Positions 53,049 through 61,455 of a DNA stretch of 64,000 bases are shown piece after piece. The notes beneath the pieces are model-generated. The model was given only the letters and a program-made list of their open reading frames with translations. It did not search any database and was not told the origin of the DNA. This DNA comes from an uncultured Bacteroidales bacterium. Lineage in GTDB: Bacteria > Bacteroidota > Bacteroidia > Bacteroidales > UBA932. The stretch is from the NCBI GenBank assembly GCA_944323785.1, contig CALUTU010000003.1, positions 62,001 through 126,000 on the forward strand, given 5' to 3'. Every line of letters starts with the position of its first letter. The stretch's first letter is position 1. A program made the position numbers and the translations under genes.

Positions 53049-54320
53049 TCAGTCTATCCGGATGAAGCGGGTATATTCCTGCAGCACCTTCGGGATGTTG
53101 ATGCCGTCGGGAGTCTGGTTGTTCTCAAGCAGGGCGGCCACTATCCTGGGCAGTGCCAGAGAACTGCCGTTGAGAGTGTGGGCCAGATTGATCTTGCCCT
53201 CACCGTCCTTGTATCTGAGCTTAAGCCTGTTGGCCTGATATGACTTGAAGTTGGACACCGAGCTGACCTCCAGCCACCTCTGCTGGGCCGCCGAGAACAC
53301 CTCGAAATCGTAGGTAATGGCCGAAGTGAAGCTCATGTCGCCACCGCACAGACGGACTATGCGGTAAGGCAGTCCGAGAGACTTCACAAGCCTCTCTACA
53401 TGGAGCACCATCTCGTTGAGAGCCCGCTCCGATGCATCGGGAAGCGAGAGCTGCACTATCTCCACCTTGTCAAACTGATGCAGGCGGTTCAGTCCGCGCA
53501 CGTCCTTGCCGTATGAGCCGGCCTCCCTTCTGAAGCAGGGGGTATAGGCCGTCATCTTCACGGGGAAGTCGGACTCACTCAGGATGGTATCCCTGTAGAT
53601 ATTGGTCACGGGCACCTCGGCTGTAGGCACCATGTAGAATTTGTCCAGCGAGACAAAATACATCTGTCCCTCCTTGTCCGGCAACTGGCCGGTACCGAAG
53701 CCCGACGCCTCATTGACCAGGATAGGAGGCTCTATCTCCATATAGCCCGCCTTTGTGTTGAAATCCAGGAAATACTGAATCAGAGCCCTCTGAAGCTTGG
53801 CTCCCTTGCCCTTGTACACCGGGAAACCGGCACCCGTCAGCTTCACGCCCAGGTCAAAGTCTATGATATCATATTTTGAGGCGAGTTCCCAGTGCGGAAG
53901 AGCACCTTCAGGGAGTTCCGGTATCTCCCCGCCCATACGGACTATTACATTGTCATCTGCATTCCTGCCCGCGGGCACTATGTCATCCGGGATATTGGGC
54001 AGCTGCACCAGCAATTCGTCCTGCAGCTTCTGGCTCTCCTCCATCTGAGACTCTATCTTCCTGGAGTTCTCTTTCATCTGAGCCACTTCCTTCTTGGCCG
54101 CCTCGGCCTCATCCTTCCTGCCCTGCTGCATCAGGGTTCCTATCTCCTTTGCCTTGGCCTTCTGAGCCGCGAGAGCCGCGTCCAGTTCCGTCTGGCAGGA
54201 ACGTCTTACCCTGTCCTGCTCCAGTATCTTCTCCACAATGGCGGATGCGTCAAAATTCTTTACCGCAAGCCTTTCGATTACAAACTGAGGGTCTTCCCTC
54301 AAAAGTTTAAGAGTCAACAT
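53049..54320 (-). CDS. serS: Serine--tRNA ligase
   Basis: A 423-residue class II aminoacyl-tRNA synthetase. N-terminal coiled-coil arm (about 30-105; IGTLMQQGRKDEAEAAKKEV) that binds the tRNA variable arm, motif 2 TPCFRREAGSYGKDVRGLNR (Arg loop) and motif 3 NGSSLALPRIVAALLENNQ. Tyr-Lys ATP and serine site residues are in AYTPCFRRE and PTAEVPVTN. Length is normal. It starts a serS-ruvC transcript with its own -7 box. Confidence 0.98.
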   Translation of the reverse strand: MLTLKLLREDPQFVIERLAVKNFDASAIVEKILEQDRVRRSCQTELDAALAAQKAKAKEIGTLMQQGRKDEAEAAKKEVAQMKENSRKIESQMEESQKLQDELLVQLPNIPDDIVPAGRNADDNVIVRMGGEIPELPEGALPHWELASKYDIIDFDLGVKLTGAGFPVYKGKGAKLQRALIQYFLDFNTKAGYMEIEPPILVNEASGFGTGQLPDKEGQMYFVSLDKFYMVPTAEVPVTNIYRDTILSESDFPVKMTAYTPCFRREAGSYGKDVRGLNRLHQFDKVEIVQLSLPDASERALNEMVLHVERLVKSLGLPYRIVRLCGGDMSFTSAITYDFEVFSAAQQRWLEVSSVSNFKSYQANRLKLRYKDGEGKINLAHTLNGSSLALPRIVAALLENNQTPDGINIPKVLQEYTRFIRID

Positions 54321-54343
54321 CTGTCTATCATTTTTTTAAGACG

Positions 54344-54351
54344 CAAATATA
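54344..54351 (-). promoter_or_regulatory. -7 promoter box of serS-ruvC
   Basis: TATATTTG on the minus strand, 23 bp before the serS ATG, touching the T run of the rpmA terminator. No TTTG is seen at -33, where the hairpin lies. Confidence 0.6.
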
Positions 54352-54380
54352 ATAAAAAATGAGCTGCCTTGACGGGCAGC
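54352..54380 (-). terminator. Terminator of rplU-rpmA
   Basis: On the minus strand GCTGCC-cgtcaa-GGCAGC is followed by TCATTTTTT, 28 bp after the rpmA stop. The -7 box of serS starts right after the T run. Confidence 0.82.
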
Positions 54381-54407
54381 CCACTTACTTTCATCTCCTA
54401 TCGGTCA

Positions 54408-54671
54408 TTACTCCGCGCTGGGAGGTATAATCGATACATAGGACTTGTTCTCCCTGGTCTTGCGGAAAGACACCACACCGTCTACAAGAGCGTAAAGGGT
54501 ATGGTCCTTGCCCATGCCTACATTCTGACCGGGATTGTGTACTGTTCCTCTCTGACGGACGAGGATGTTGCCGGCCTTGGCCATCTGACCGCCGAACAAT
54601 TTGAGTCCAAGTCGTTTGCTGTGTGATTCACGACCGTTCTTCGAACTACCGACACCTTTTTTATGAGCCAT
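54408..54671 (-). CDS. rpmA: 50S ribosomal protein L27
   Basis: An 87-residue basic protein: [20 protein letters not shown] at the start, then [18 protein letters not shown] and [14 protein letters not shown]. The start matches mature L27, with no cleaved N-terminal extension. It follows rplU by 18 bp. Confidence 0.98.
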   Translation of the reverse strand: MAHKKGVGSSKNGRESHSKRLGLKLFGGQMAKAGNILVRQRGTVHNPGQNVGMGKDHTLYALVDGVVSFRKTRENKSYVSIIPPSAE

Positions 54672-54689
54672 AATCTGTCCTCCTGATAA

Positions 54690-54998
54690 TTAAGCGATCT
54701 CGTCGATGAGAATCTGGGTTAAACACTGGCGGTGACCATTGAGCTTCTGGTAGCCTTTACGACGTCTTTTCTTGAATACCAGAACCTTGTCAGCCTTTAC
54801 ATGATCCAGGATGGTAGCCTTTACGCTGGCACCGTCCACATAGGGAGTACCCACTTTGACCGAACCGTTGTCATCGGTCAGAAGCACTTTGCTGAAATCA
54901 AGAGAAGCACCCTTCTCGCCCTCAAGACGGTTCACGAAGATCTTCTTCCCTTTCTCAACCTTGAATTGCTGTCCTGCAATGTCTACAATTGCGTACAT
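54690..54998 (-). CDS. rplU: 50S ribosomal protein L21
   Basis: A 102-residue protein starting MYAIVDIAGQQFKVEKGKK and ending with the RNA-binding region VFKKRRRKGYQKLNGHRQ. Standard first gene of the rplU-rpmA pair. It has a ~100-nt leader, the longest among the promoters seen here. Confidence 0.98.
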   Translation of the reverse strand: MYAIVDIAGQQFKVEKGKKIFVNRLEGEKGASLDFSKVLLTDDNGSVKVGTPYVDGASVKATILDHVKADKVLVFKKRRRKGYQKLNGHRQCLTQILIDEIA

Positions 54999-55034
54999 CT
55001 AATAAAATAATTTTAAAATTAACGGCAGTAAGCG

Positions 55035-55055
55035 GTTATTATACTTTCAAATAAC
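55035..55055 (-). promoter_or_regulatory. Hairpin in the rplU leader
   Basis: GTTATT and AATAAC (6 bp, 9-nt loop) form a small hairpin in the ~100-nt leader of rplU. Ribosomal-protein leaders often carry autoregulatory structures, but the conserved parts needed to name one are not recognisable to me. Confidence 0.35.
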
Positions 55056-55100
55056 TCTTATTCAGCAGCTTAACAACCTACATTGTGTATTTTGGGAGAG

Positions 55101-55132
55101 CAAAAGTAATACATTTCCTCATTTTTCCCAAA
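55101..55132 (-). promoter_or_regulatory. Consensus promoter of rplU-rpmA
   Basis: On the minus strand TTTG (55129-55132), 20 bp, TACTTTTG (55101-55108). The -7 box is about 102 bp before the rplU ATG. Confidence 0.75.
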
Positions 55133-55160
55133 TTAAAGACAGAAAAATTACTTTTTTTCC

Positions 55161-55168
55161 TATTTTTG
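55161..55168 (+). promoter_or_regulatory. -7 promoter box of the P-loop protein/sirtuin operon
   Basis: TATTTTTG, 22 bp before the ATG at 55191; no TTTG at -33. Confidence 0.55.
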
Positions 55169-55190
55169 CTCACAGAGAAAGACAGCAATC

Positions 55191-56129
55191 ATGGAATCCC
55201 CTTTTACCTACAACCGCACTGCCTCTGGGAACAGTTTCCTCGCGAGAAAGAAGGAAGTCAGTCAGACTGTCCTCAACATCCGCAGCAGAGTCAATACCGT
55301 AATCTACGAGCCACCCAAGACCGGCAAGCAGTCCATGATAGACATGGCCGTCTCCCAGAGCGGGCTGACTCCGGCCTGCATCGACATGACAGGCATGATT
55401 GACGCTGACAAGCTGCTCCGGGCACTGCAGGACACATCGGGCCATACCTTAATATATATTAAGAACTTCCAGAACCTCCTGCGGCTGCCGGACTGGGAGA
55501 AGACGGCGGCCGTGCTGAGCCACAGTATGCAGAAGGAAGATGCGCCGGTATACATCCTGTCCGGCTCGGGGATCAACGCCATGAAGCATATCTTCGAGGA
55601 GAAAAAACTCTTCTACCGGCAGTACGAGAGGGTAAGGCTCTCCCCCATAGACGAGCGTTCCGTCACCGACCACATCATCAGGACATTCCTGAAAGTCGGC
55701 AGGGTCGTGGAGCAGAGCCAGGCCGAACGCATCTACAACACAGCGGACGGACACCCCTGGTACATCTGGCAGATAGCCGACACATGCTTCAATCTGACAA
55801 AGGGGTACCTCAGCGACAGCATCATCACCGAAGCCGTGGACTCCCTGCTGTACACGCACTCAGTCAGGTTTCAGGAGACCGTGGACAATCTGAGCCGGTA
55901 TCAGCTGTATTTCCTGAGAGCGGTCTTCGACGGCATCTCCAAGGCCAGCTCCTCGGAAGTGATTGAGCGTTACCGCCTCAACTCCTCCGCCAATGTACAC
56001 CGCATCAAGGAGGCCCTGACCAAAAAGGAGGTCATCCATATCGACGGACAGGACACTCCGAGGATCATCGACCCTATCTTCCGGCTTTGGCTGAAGAGAT
56101 TCTATTTCAAGGACAATAAAGAACAATAA
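55191..56129 (+). CDS. Archaeal-ATPase-like protein with degenerate P-loop
   Basis: A 312-residue cytoplasmic protein with the layout of the archaeal-ATPase/STAND-like family: FLARKKEV near the start (as in 'R-G/E-xEL'), a P-loop position reading YEPPKTGKQSMID instead of G-x4-GK-T/S-S, no clear Walker B acidic pair after the strand LIYIKNFQNLL, a sensor-like strand YILSGSGINAM, a C-terminal winged helix (YRLNSSANVHRIKEALTKKE) and RIIDPIFRLWLKR as in relatives. GK is kept, but Gly and the Walker B acids are missing, so ATP hydrolysis is doubtful. It is 4 bp upstream of a sirtuin gene. Function unknown. Confidence 0.8.
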   Translation: MESPFTYNRTASGNSFLARKKEVSQTVLNIRSRVNTVIYEPPKTGKQSMIDMAVSQSGLTPACIDMTGMIDADKLLRALQDTSGHTLIYIKNFQNLLRLPDWEKTAAVLSHSMQKEDAPVYILSGSGINAMKHIFEEKKLFYRQYERVRLSPIDERSVTDHIIRTFLKVGRVVEQSQAERIYNTADGHPWYIWQIADTCFNLTKGYLSDSIITEAVDSLLYTHSVRFQETVDNLSRYQLYFLRAVFDGISKASSSEVIERYRLNSSANVHRIKEALTKKEVIHIDGQDTPRIIDPIFRLWLKRFYFKDNKEQ

Positions 56130-56133
56130 TACC

Positions 56134-56820
56134 ATGAAGAGACTGGCAGTGCTCTCCGGTGCAGGAGTCAGCAAGGAGAGCGGAATCAACACATTCAGGG
56201 ACTCCGGAGGACTCTGGGAGCAGTACCCGGTGGAGGAAGTGGCCTCCATAGAAGGCTGGTACCGCAACCCCGGCCTGGTCCTGGACTTCTACAACGCCCG
56301 CAGGCGGGACGTACAGCACAGGGAGCCCAATGAGGCCCACAGAATAATAGCGGAACTTGAAAAGGACTTCAAGGTGACGGTAATCACCCAGAACATAGAC
56401 AATCTGCACGAGAGAGCCGGCTCCACCGACATCATCCACCTGCACGGGGAGATTACCAAGGCCCGCGGCGAGCACTCCCTTCAGCCAGTATACGATATAG
56501 GCTACAACGACATACACCTTGGAGACAAGGACAGCCGGGGCGAGCAGCTGCGTCCGCACATCGTCTGGTTCGGCGAGCCGGTGCCAATGATAGAGCAAGC
56601 CGCCGAAGTGGTCTCGCAGTGTGACATCCTGCTGGTCATCGGCACCTCGCTGGCCGTCTACCCTGCCGCAGGTCTTGTCGGCTACGTCCGTGCCGGAGTC
56701 CCGGTCTACCTCATCGACCCCAGCCCCATCTCCCTGCACTACAGCCACTACACCCAGATACAGGACGTAGCCACCTCAGGTATGCGCCGCTTCCGTACAT
56801 TAGCCGAATCACTAAAATAA
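56134..56820 (+). CDS. NAD-dependent protein deacylase, Sir2 family
   Basis: A 228-residue sirtuin: GAGVSKESGINTFRDSGGLW (NAD site), ITQNIDNLHERAGS, catalytic His in IIHLHGEI, RPHIVWFGEPVP and VIGTSLAVYPAAGL. It removes acyl groups from lysines with NAD+. The usual four zinc cysteines between LHGEI and RPHIVWF are absent, a feature of a known small group of bacterial sirtuins. Co-transcribed with the P-loop protein (4-bp gap). Confidence 0.93.
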   Translation: MKRLAVLSGAGVSKESGINTFRDSGGLWEQYPVEEVASIEGWYRNPGLVLDFYNARRRDVQHREPNEAHRIIAELEKDFKVTVITQNIDNLHERAGSTDIIHLHGEITKARGEHSLQPVYDIGYNDIHLGDKDSRGEQLRPHIVWFGEPVPMIEQAAEVVSQCDILLVIGTSLAVYPAAGLVGYVRAGVPVYLIDPSPISLHYSHYTQIQDVATSGMRRFRTLAESLK

Positions 56821-56861
56821 CATCCCGCACTACGGTCGGACAACCTGTCCCGCCTGAATAC

Positions 56862-56890
56862 AAAAAGCCGCACTCGAAACGAGTACGGCT
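56862..56890 (-). terminator. Terminator of rpmE2
   Basis: On the minus strand AGCCG-t-ACTCG-ttt-CGAGT-g-CGGCT is followed by TTTTT. It is 23 bp after the L31 stop and between convergent genes. Confidence 0.82.
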
Positions 56891-56913
56891 CTGCTGTATC
56901 CTGAAGAAGTGTA

Positions 56914-57165
56914 TTACTTCTGACGGTTCTTGTAACGCTGATAGAACTTGTCCACGCGGCCGGCGGTGTCCACCAGTTTCATCTTTCCGGTATAGAAAGG
57001 ATGAGAGGTGTTGGAAATCTCGACCTTTACGAGCGGATATGTAACACCCTCTATATCTATCGTCTCCCTGGTGTTGACGCAGGAACGGGTGATGAACACA
57101 TGCTCATTGGACATATCCTTGAATGCTACAAGACGGTAGGATTCGGGATGTATACCTTTTTTCAT
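56914..57165 (-). CDS. rpmE2: 50S ribosomal protein L31 type B
   Basis: An 83-residue protein: [20 protein letters not shown] at the start, [29 protein letters not shown] and [10 protein letters not shown]. It lacks the CxxC zinc pair of type A L31. Single gene with a consensus promoter and its own terminator. Confidence 0.97.
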   Translation of the reverse strand: MKKGIHPESYRLVAFKDMSNEHVFITRSCVNTRETIDIEGVTYPLVKVEISNTSHPFYTGKMKLVDTAGRVDKFYQRYKNRQK

Positions 57166-57191
57166 CTTATTGTGTTTTTAATTTCGGACCG

Positions 57192-57222
57192 CAAAAATAT
57201 ACATTATTTTCTTTTCCACAAA
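57192..57222 (-). promoter_or_regulatory. Consensus promoter of rpmE2
   Basis: On the minus strand TTTG (57219-57222), exactly 19 bp, TATTTTTG (57192-57199), 26 bp before the ATG. Confidence 0.8.
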
Positions 57223-57275
57223 ATTTTAGGAAGATTTCGCGTACTCCGTCCAACACCTGCGGACAATAGCCTGGA

Positions 57276-58136
57276 TCAGTCAGCGTAGCGTATCTCGCGG
57301 CGTTCAATCTTTGTAGGCACGGCACTGCCGTCCTGATATGTAAGACGCTCTATCCAGTTGCCGTGGGAGTCAAGGGTCAACTCAAAATGGATTGAGACCG
57401 TATTTGCTCTGCCTGAAATAGTCATGGCAGAGCAGAATCCATTATCGTCATACTCCATCCTGCTTTCCATCTTACCGAACAGCATATTGTCCGAGTATAC
57501 GGAATCCCTACGGCATTGACTGTCGTAACGCATCTTGAACTCACTCAGCTTCCTGCCAGTAACAGAATACATAATATTTCCGGTATTATAACCGCGATCA
57601 TCATATGTCATGATACGGTATCCGGCCGGTTTACCTTCCTTAAAAGAATAATCCACTCTGATACTGTCAGTCCCATAATACTTGTAAACTTCATATTTTT
57701 TCAGGCTGTCCATTCCGTCCGTAGCCCTCATAGAGTATATCCGGCCGTTTTTATACTCATACACATCCTTCTCCAGAAGTTCTCCGGAAGACGATACTGT
57801 TTCTGTTTCCAGAAGCTGGCCCTTACTGTTATATAAAGACCTCTGCTCCGAAACCATATCGCCGTGCCTGTTGAAACGGCGCAAAAGGGTCGCATTGCCG
57901 TCACTGTTAAACTCTATATAGACATTGTTCGCCATAGGATCTATTTCACCGGCCTTGAAACCCTCAGCCGCCGAATCCACTGTATACGGTATAGACCTTA
58001 ATGACAATACATCTCCTTTCAGTTCATACTTAGAGGCATCTGTTTCCTGGACAGGAGACCATGAATTGCATGAAACAACGGCCAAAGCCGCCATAACGGC
58101 CATGACAGCCGTAGCTAATTTCAGATATTTTCTCAT
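57276..58136 (-). CDS. Hypothetical lipoprotein with toxin-antitoxin-like (MORN-type) antitoxin-style beta repeats
   Basis: About 286 residues from ATG 58136 (an ATG three codons upstream is also possible). Lipobox VVSC then NSWSPVQETD. The body has repeated short beta units such as FNSDGNATLLRRFNRHGDMV, YKNGRIYSM, YDDRGYNTGN, RMEYDDNGFC, DSHGNWIERLTY. This resembles RHS/MORN-like YD repeats found in Bacteroidota lipoproteins of unknown function; despite the label there is no toxin partner. It is the last gene of the bat-glmM-NamZ run, 5 bp after the DUF1343 gene... the likely location is periplasmic or outer membrane. Confidence 0.55.
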   Translation of the reverse strand: MRKYLKLATAVMAVMAALAVVSCNSWSPVQETDASKYELKGDVLSLRSIPYTVDSAAEGFKAGEIDPMANNVYIEFNSDGNATLLRRFNRHGDMVSEQRSLYNSKGQLLETETVSSSGELLEKDVYEYKNGRIYSMRATDGMDSLKKYEVYKYYGTDSIRVDYSFKEGKPAGYRIMTYDDRGYNTGNIMYSVTGRKLSEFKMRYDSQCRRDSVYSDNMLFGKMESRMEYDDNGFCSAMTISGRANTVSIHFELTLDSHGNWIERLTYQDGSAVPTKIERREIRYAD

Positions 58137-58150
58137 ACTTACCATATTAG

Positions 58151-59290
58151 TTAATTGTTAATTGTCCTGAATGTCTTTACACGTACAAGCTGATCGTCGT
58201 AGAGCATATAGCGGCGCGCCTTGCGTATCCATTTCTGCTCCTCGACCTTGATATGCTCCTTAAGATCTGTCCATGAGGCAGAGCCTGCTACATACGAGCA
58301 CATCACCTCGTCCCCCACGACGGCATCAAGTCCCGACACATCCGCCGGGACACCGTCCGCCACCAGTTGACGTATGATTCTTAGCGCATGAGCCACCGAA
58401 TGATAAGGCACTCCCGGTCTGGGCAGCATCTGAAAGCCATAGCAGAACTCATCCTTATACCGTCCGAATCGCGGGGTAAATACAGTCCTGCGCAGGAATA
58501 CTCCGGCATCGGAGAATCCGGACACATCGGCCTGCCTCAGATAACGTTCCATATACGGAGCCCCGAAGAGTTCGTAAGGCCGGGCCGTCCCCTCCCCATA
58601 ACTCAGGTCCGTACCCGAAAGCAGTATCATGCCGCAATAAAAGTTCGATGTGAACAGTCCGGGGACATCCGGCCTGGGCGGAATACTCCACGGCATCAGA
58701 TACTGGGTCGCCGGACGTACCATATAGGAAATGATATGCAGCGGGAACCTGGCTCCCAACTCCGAATAGAATAGGTTTGCCAGTTCTCCCAGGGTCAGGC
58801 CGTGCCGGTGCAGGATCCCGTCACTGGCGGTACCCTCCACCCACCGGCCGCAGATGTTCTCCCTGTCCAGTATATACACCGACACGGAGAGGCCGTCATG
58901 ATGGATTACTCTGAATATCTCATGCAGCAGCGCGGTCATGCTGTCGTATCTGGAACCGGTGTCCTGATACTCTACTATGAGCGCATCGATGTCTTCCAGA
59001 GCACTCCGGTCCACAGGCGTGCCCGCCGGAAGCGGCACGAACTCACAGCCGTCAAGTCCAAGTCCGGAATACCTGGCGGCTCCGGCAGGAGAGCCCGCAT
59101 CGGATTCTCCGAAAATACCGGCTGCCGGATAAAATATCTTCTTCAGACCGCTCCTGCGGTAAAGACCCTCAAACAGATACTCTTCCGCCTCGGGATTCCA
59201 GGCAGACTGGTTGCACAGCACGGCAAGCCGCCCCTTACGCAACACGACGTCCTCCTGACGGTCCAGTGATGTAGTCCTAAATGAAAACAT
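58151..59290 (-). CDS. Divergent DUF1343 (NamZ-like) protein
   Basis: A 379-residue member of the DUF1343 family, whose characterised members (NamZ) are exo-beta-N-acetylmuramidases that remove MurNAc from peptidoglycan fragments. Kept motifs: LAVLCNQSAW, VEYQDTGSRY, YILDRENICGRWVEGT, LHRHGLTLGELANLF, MPWSIPPRPDVP, LSGTDLSYGEGTARPYELFGAP. Odd points: no signal peptide, and the family's PEHG motif near residue 55 is YPAAGIFGES, so a predicted catalytic acid is missing. It follows glmM by 2 bp. Enzyme, or inactive cytoplasmic relative: not decided. Confidence 0.75.
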   Translation of the reverse strand: MFSFRTTSLDRQEDVVLRKGRLAVLCNQSAWNPEAEEYLFEGLYRRSGLKKIFYPAAGIFGESDAGSPAGAARYSGLGLDGCEFVPLPAGTPVDRSALEDIDALIVEYQDTGSRYDSMTALLHEIFRVIHHDGLSVSVYILDRENICGRWVEGTASDGILHRHGLTLGELANLFYSELGARFPLHIISYMVRPATQYLMPWSIPPRPDVPGLFTSNFYCGMILLSGTDLSYGEGTARPYELFGAPYMERYLRQADVSGFSDAGVFLRRTVFTPRFGRYKDEFCYGFQMLPRPGVPYHSVAHALRIIRQLVADGVPADVSGLDAVVGDEVMCSYVAGSASWTDLKEHIKVEEQKWIRKARRYMLYDDQLVRVKTFRTINN

Positions 59291-59292
59291 TA

Positions 59293-60681
59293 TCAGCCTA
59301 TTGTCGTTTCAACCATTGCAATGATATCCGATGCTATCCTCTCAGCCCCGGCCTCATCCTCCGCCTCGGAATAAACTCTTATAATCGGTTCCGTGTTGGA
59401 ACGGCGCAGATGCACCCACATCCTCTCCCTGTCAAAGTCTATCCTGACTCCGTCGATGTCGGTGATACGCTCTGAGGCGTAGGCTTTCTTCACCTCTTCC
59501 AGCACCTTGTCTATCAAATCCTTGTCGGACAACTCTATCCTGTTCTTGGAGATAGAGTAACGGGGCAGGGATTCCCTCAGCGCGGAGACCTTCTTCCCCG
59601 ACTCGGCGATGCTGCTCAAGAACAGGGCTATGCCTATCAGCGCATCCCGGCCGTAATGCAGGTCCGGCACTATGACACCCCCGTTGCCCTCGCCGCCTAT
59701 GACGGCTCCGGTGCGCTTCATCTCGGCGGTCACATTGACCTCTCCCACTGCCGACGCCGTGTAAGTGCATCCGCGGGCCTCGGTCACATCCCGCAGAGCA
59801 CGGGACGAGGAAAGATTGGAGACTGTAGGGCCCGGCCGCTTGGACAGCACATAGTCCGCGACAGAGACAAGGGTGTACTCCTCTCCGAAGAAACTGCCGT
59901 CCTCGCAGACCAGGGCCAGACGGTCTACGTCCGGATCCACGGCTATACCCAGATCGGCTTTTTCCTCTGCCACTGTACGGCACAGATCTACCAGATGGGA
60001 CGGAAGGGGCTCTGGATTGTGCGCAAACTGTCCGGTAGGCTCGCAGTTAAGCTTTACGCAATCCACTCCCAGAGCGTCCAGCAGTCTGGGCACGGCGATG
60101 CCGCCGACTGAGTTGACCGCATCCAGCACAGCCTTGAAATGCGCTTTTCTTATGACCTCCCTGTCCACCAGCGGATGGGCCAGCACGGCCTGTATATGAG
60201 CGTCCGTAAAATCCTTTTCCACATACGAGCCGAGAGAGTCCACGTCGCAGTATTCGAAATTCTCATCCCCGGCAATCCTTACAAGCTCTGCACCCTCGGC
60301 CGCATTGAGGAACTCCCCGTGCTCATTGAGCAGTTTCAGGGCGTTCCACTGCCTGGGATTATGCGAGGCAGTAAGTATGATGCCTCCATCGGCCTTCTCG
60401 AATATCACGGCCATCTCCACTGTAGGCGTGGAGGCCAGGCCGGCATTGACCACGTCTATGCCGCATGCCCTGAGAGTCCCGCATACTATCTCTTCCACCA
60501 TGGGGCCGGAGATGCGTGCATCCCTTCCGACCACCACCTTGAGCCGGCGGCTGCCCTTGCTGCGGTGCAGCATGGAAGAATATGCCGATACGAATTTTAC
60601 AATATCCAGAGGCGTAAGCGAATCTCCGCACACTCCTCCTACAGTACCTCTGATACCTGAGATGGATTTAATAAGTGTCAT
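59293..60681 (-). CDS. glmM: Phosphoglucosamine mutase
   Basis: A 462-residue alpha-D-phosphohexomutase. It converts glucosamine 6-phosphate to glucosamine 1-phosphate on the way to UDP-GlcNAc. Phosphoserine loop ILTASHNPRQWNALK, N-terminal SGIRGTVGG, metal loop AVDPDVDRLA, sugar loop GGEGNGGVI and C-terminal phosphate site RRSNTEPIIRVYSEA. The short length and the SGIRGTVGG start are close to Bacteroidota GlmM; a phosphomannomutase role cannot be excluded. Gaps of 7 bp to batE and 2 bp to the DUF1343 gene. Confidence 0.88.
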   Translation of the reverse strand: MTLIKSISGIRGTVGGVCGDSLTPLDIVKFVSAYSSMLHRSKGSRRLKVVVGRDARISGPMVEEIVCGTLRACGIDVVNAGLASTPTVEMAVIFEKADGGIILTASHNPRQWNALKLLNEHGEFLNAAEGAELVRIAGDENFEYCDVDSLGSYVEKDFTDAHIQAVLAHPLVDREVIRKAHFKAVLDAVNSVGGIAVPRLLDALGVDCVKLNCEPTGQFAHNPEPLPSHLVDLCRTVAEEKADLGIAVDPDVDRLALVCEDGSFFGEEYTLVSVADYVLSKRPGPTVSNLSSSRALRDVTEARGCTYTASAVGEVNVTAEMKRTGAVIGGEGNGGVIVPDLHYGRDALIGIALFLSSIAESGKKVSALRESLPRYSISKNRIELSDKDLIDKVLEEVKKAYASERITDIDGVRIDFDRERMWVHLRRSNTEPIIRVYSEAEDEAGAERIASDIIAMVETTIG

Positions 60682-60688
60682 TTCCTGT

Positions 60689-61450
60689 TTATATTATTTC
60701 TATATCTTCCGCTTCCAGCCAGCCCTGCCTGCCGTCCGACAGTTCTATGCGGTACCACTCTCCCAGAGAATCCATCACGGCCACCTTGGTGCCCTCGTGC
60801 AGAATAAATAGGGACTGGTCCGTAGAGCCCGGCGAGCTCTTGACGCTGCTCACGGGTACGGTCACCACCGCCTCTCCGTCAGACTCCAGACCGGAGCGCA
60901 GGTTGAAAGCAAACACAGCGGATATTATCGTCATCAACAGGGCTGCCACAGCCAGGGCGAAAGCTGTCTTGCGCAGTGCCGGCGAGCCACCGAAGCGGAA
61001 CAGCAGCACCATTACCGCCATCACCAGGAACAGGGCCAGCGCAATCCAGGCCCAGGCATCAGAGGACACCGTATCCCGGAATGCCTTTATCCATGTCAGC
61101 AGGATAAACTCCGGCACCTCGTCAATCCTGTCCAGGGTGTACTCCCGGGCTATCGCCAGGTTGACCTGCGCATCCTCGTAGGAGGGATCAAGTTTGAGAG
61201 CCCTCTCATAATAGAGTATGGACTGCCCGAGGCTGTTGCCCAGCTTATAATAGCAGTTGCCGATATTGTAATACAGTTCCCTGGAAACATAACCCTCCGC
61301 CTCCAGTGCGGAGAAGCAGTCCAGAGCCGCCTGGTAATTCTCTTCCGTATAGTCCTTGACCGCCTGATTCCAGAGCGAGTCGGCATCCTGTGCGGACAGC
61401 CATGCCGCCGACACTGTCAGGATGCCCAATATCATAATTATGCGTTTCAT
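60689..61450 (-). CDS. batE: BatE-like TPR and SH3 protein
   Basis: About 253 residues from ATG 61450 (MKRIIMILGILTVSAAWLSA). Order: signal peptide, TPRs (NQAVKDYTEENYQAALDCF; LYYNIGNCYYKLGN; ILYYERALKLDPSYEDA), two membrane segments (AWIALALFLVMAVMVLLF; TAFALAVAALLMTIISAVFA) and a C-terminal SH3-like domain (GWLEAEDIEI). This is the BatE layout of the Bacteroides aerotolerance operon. It starts 5 bp after the batD stop. Confidence 0.88.
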   Translation of the reverse strand: MKRIIMILGILTVSAAWLSAQDADSLWNQAVKDYTEENYQAALDCFSALEAEGYVSRELYYNIGNCYYKLGNSLGQSILYYERALKLDPSYEDAQVNLAIAREYTLDRIDEVPEFILLTWIKAFRDTVSSDAWAWIALALFLVMAVMVLLFRFGGSPALRKTAFALAVAALLMTIISAVFAFNLRSGLESDGEAVVTVPVSSVKSSPGSTDQSLFILHEGTKVAVMDSLGEWYRIELSDGRQGWLEAEDIEII

Positions 61451-61455
61451 CTTAC

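Noticed and set aside
55021..55098. Named riboswitch or ribosomal leader in front of rplU
   Set aside because: Only one short hairpin is evident; no recognisable conserved core.
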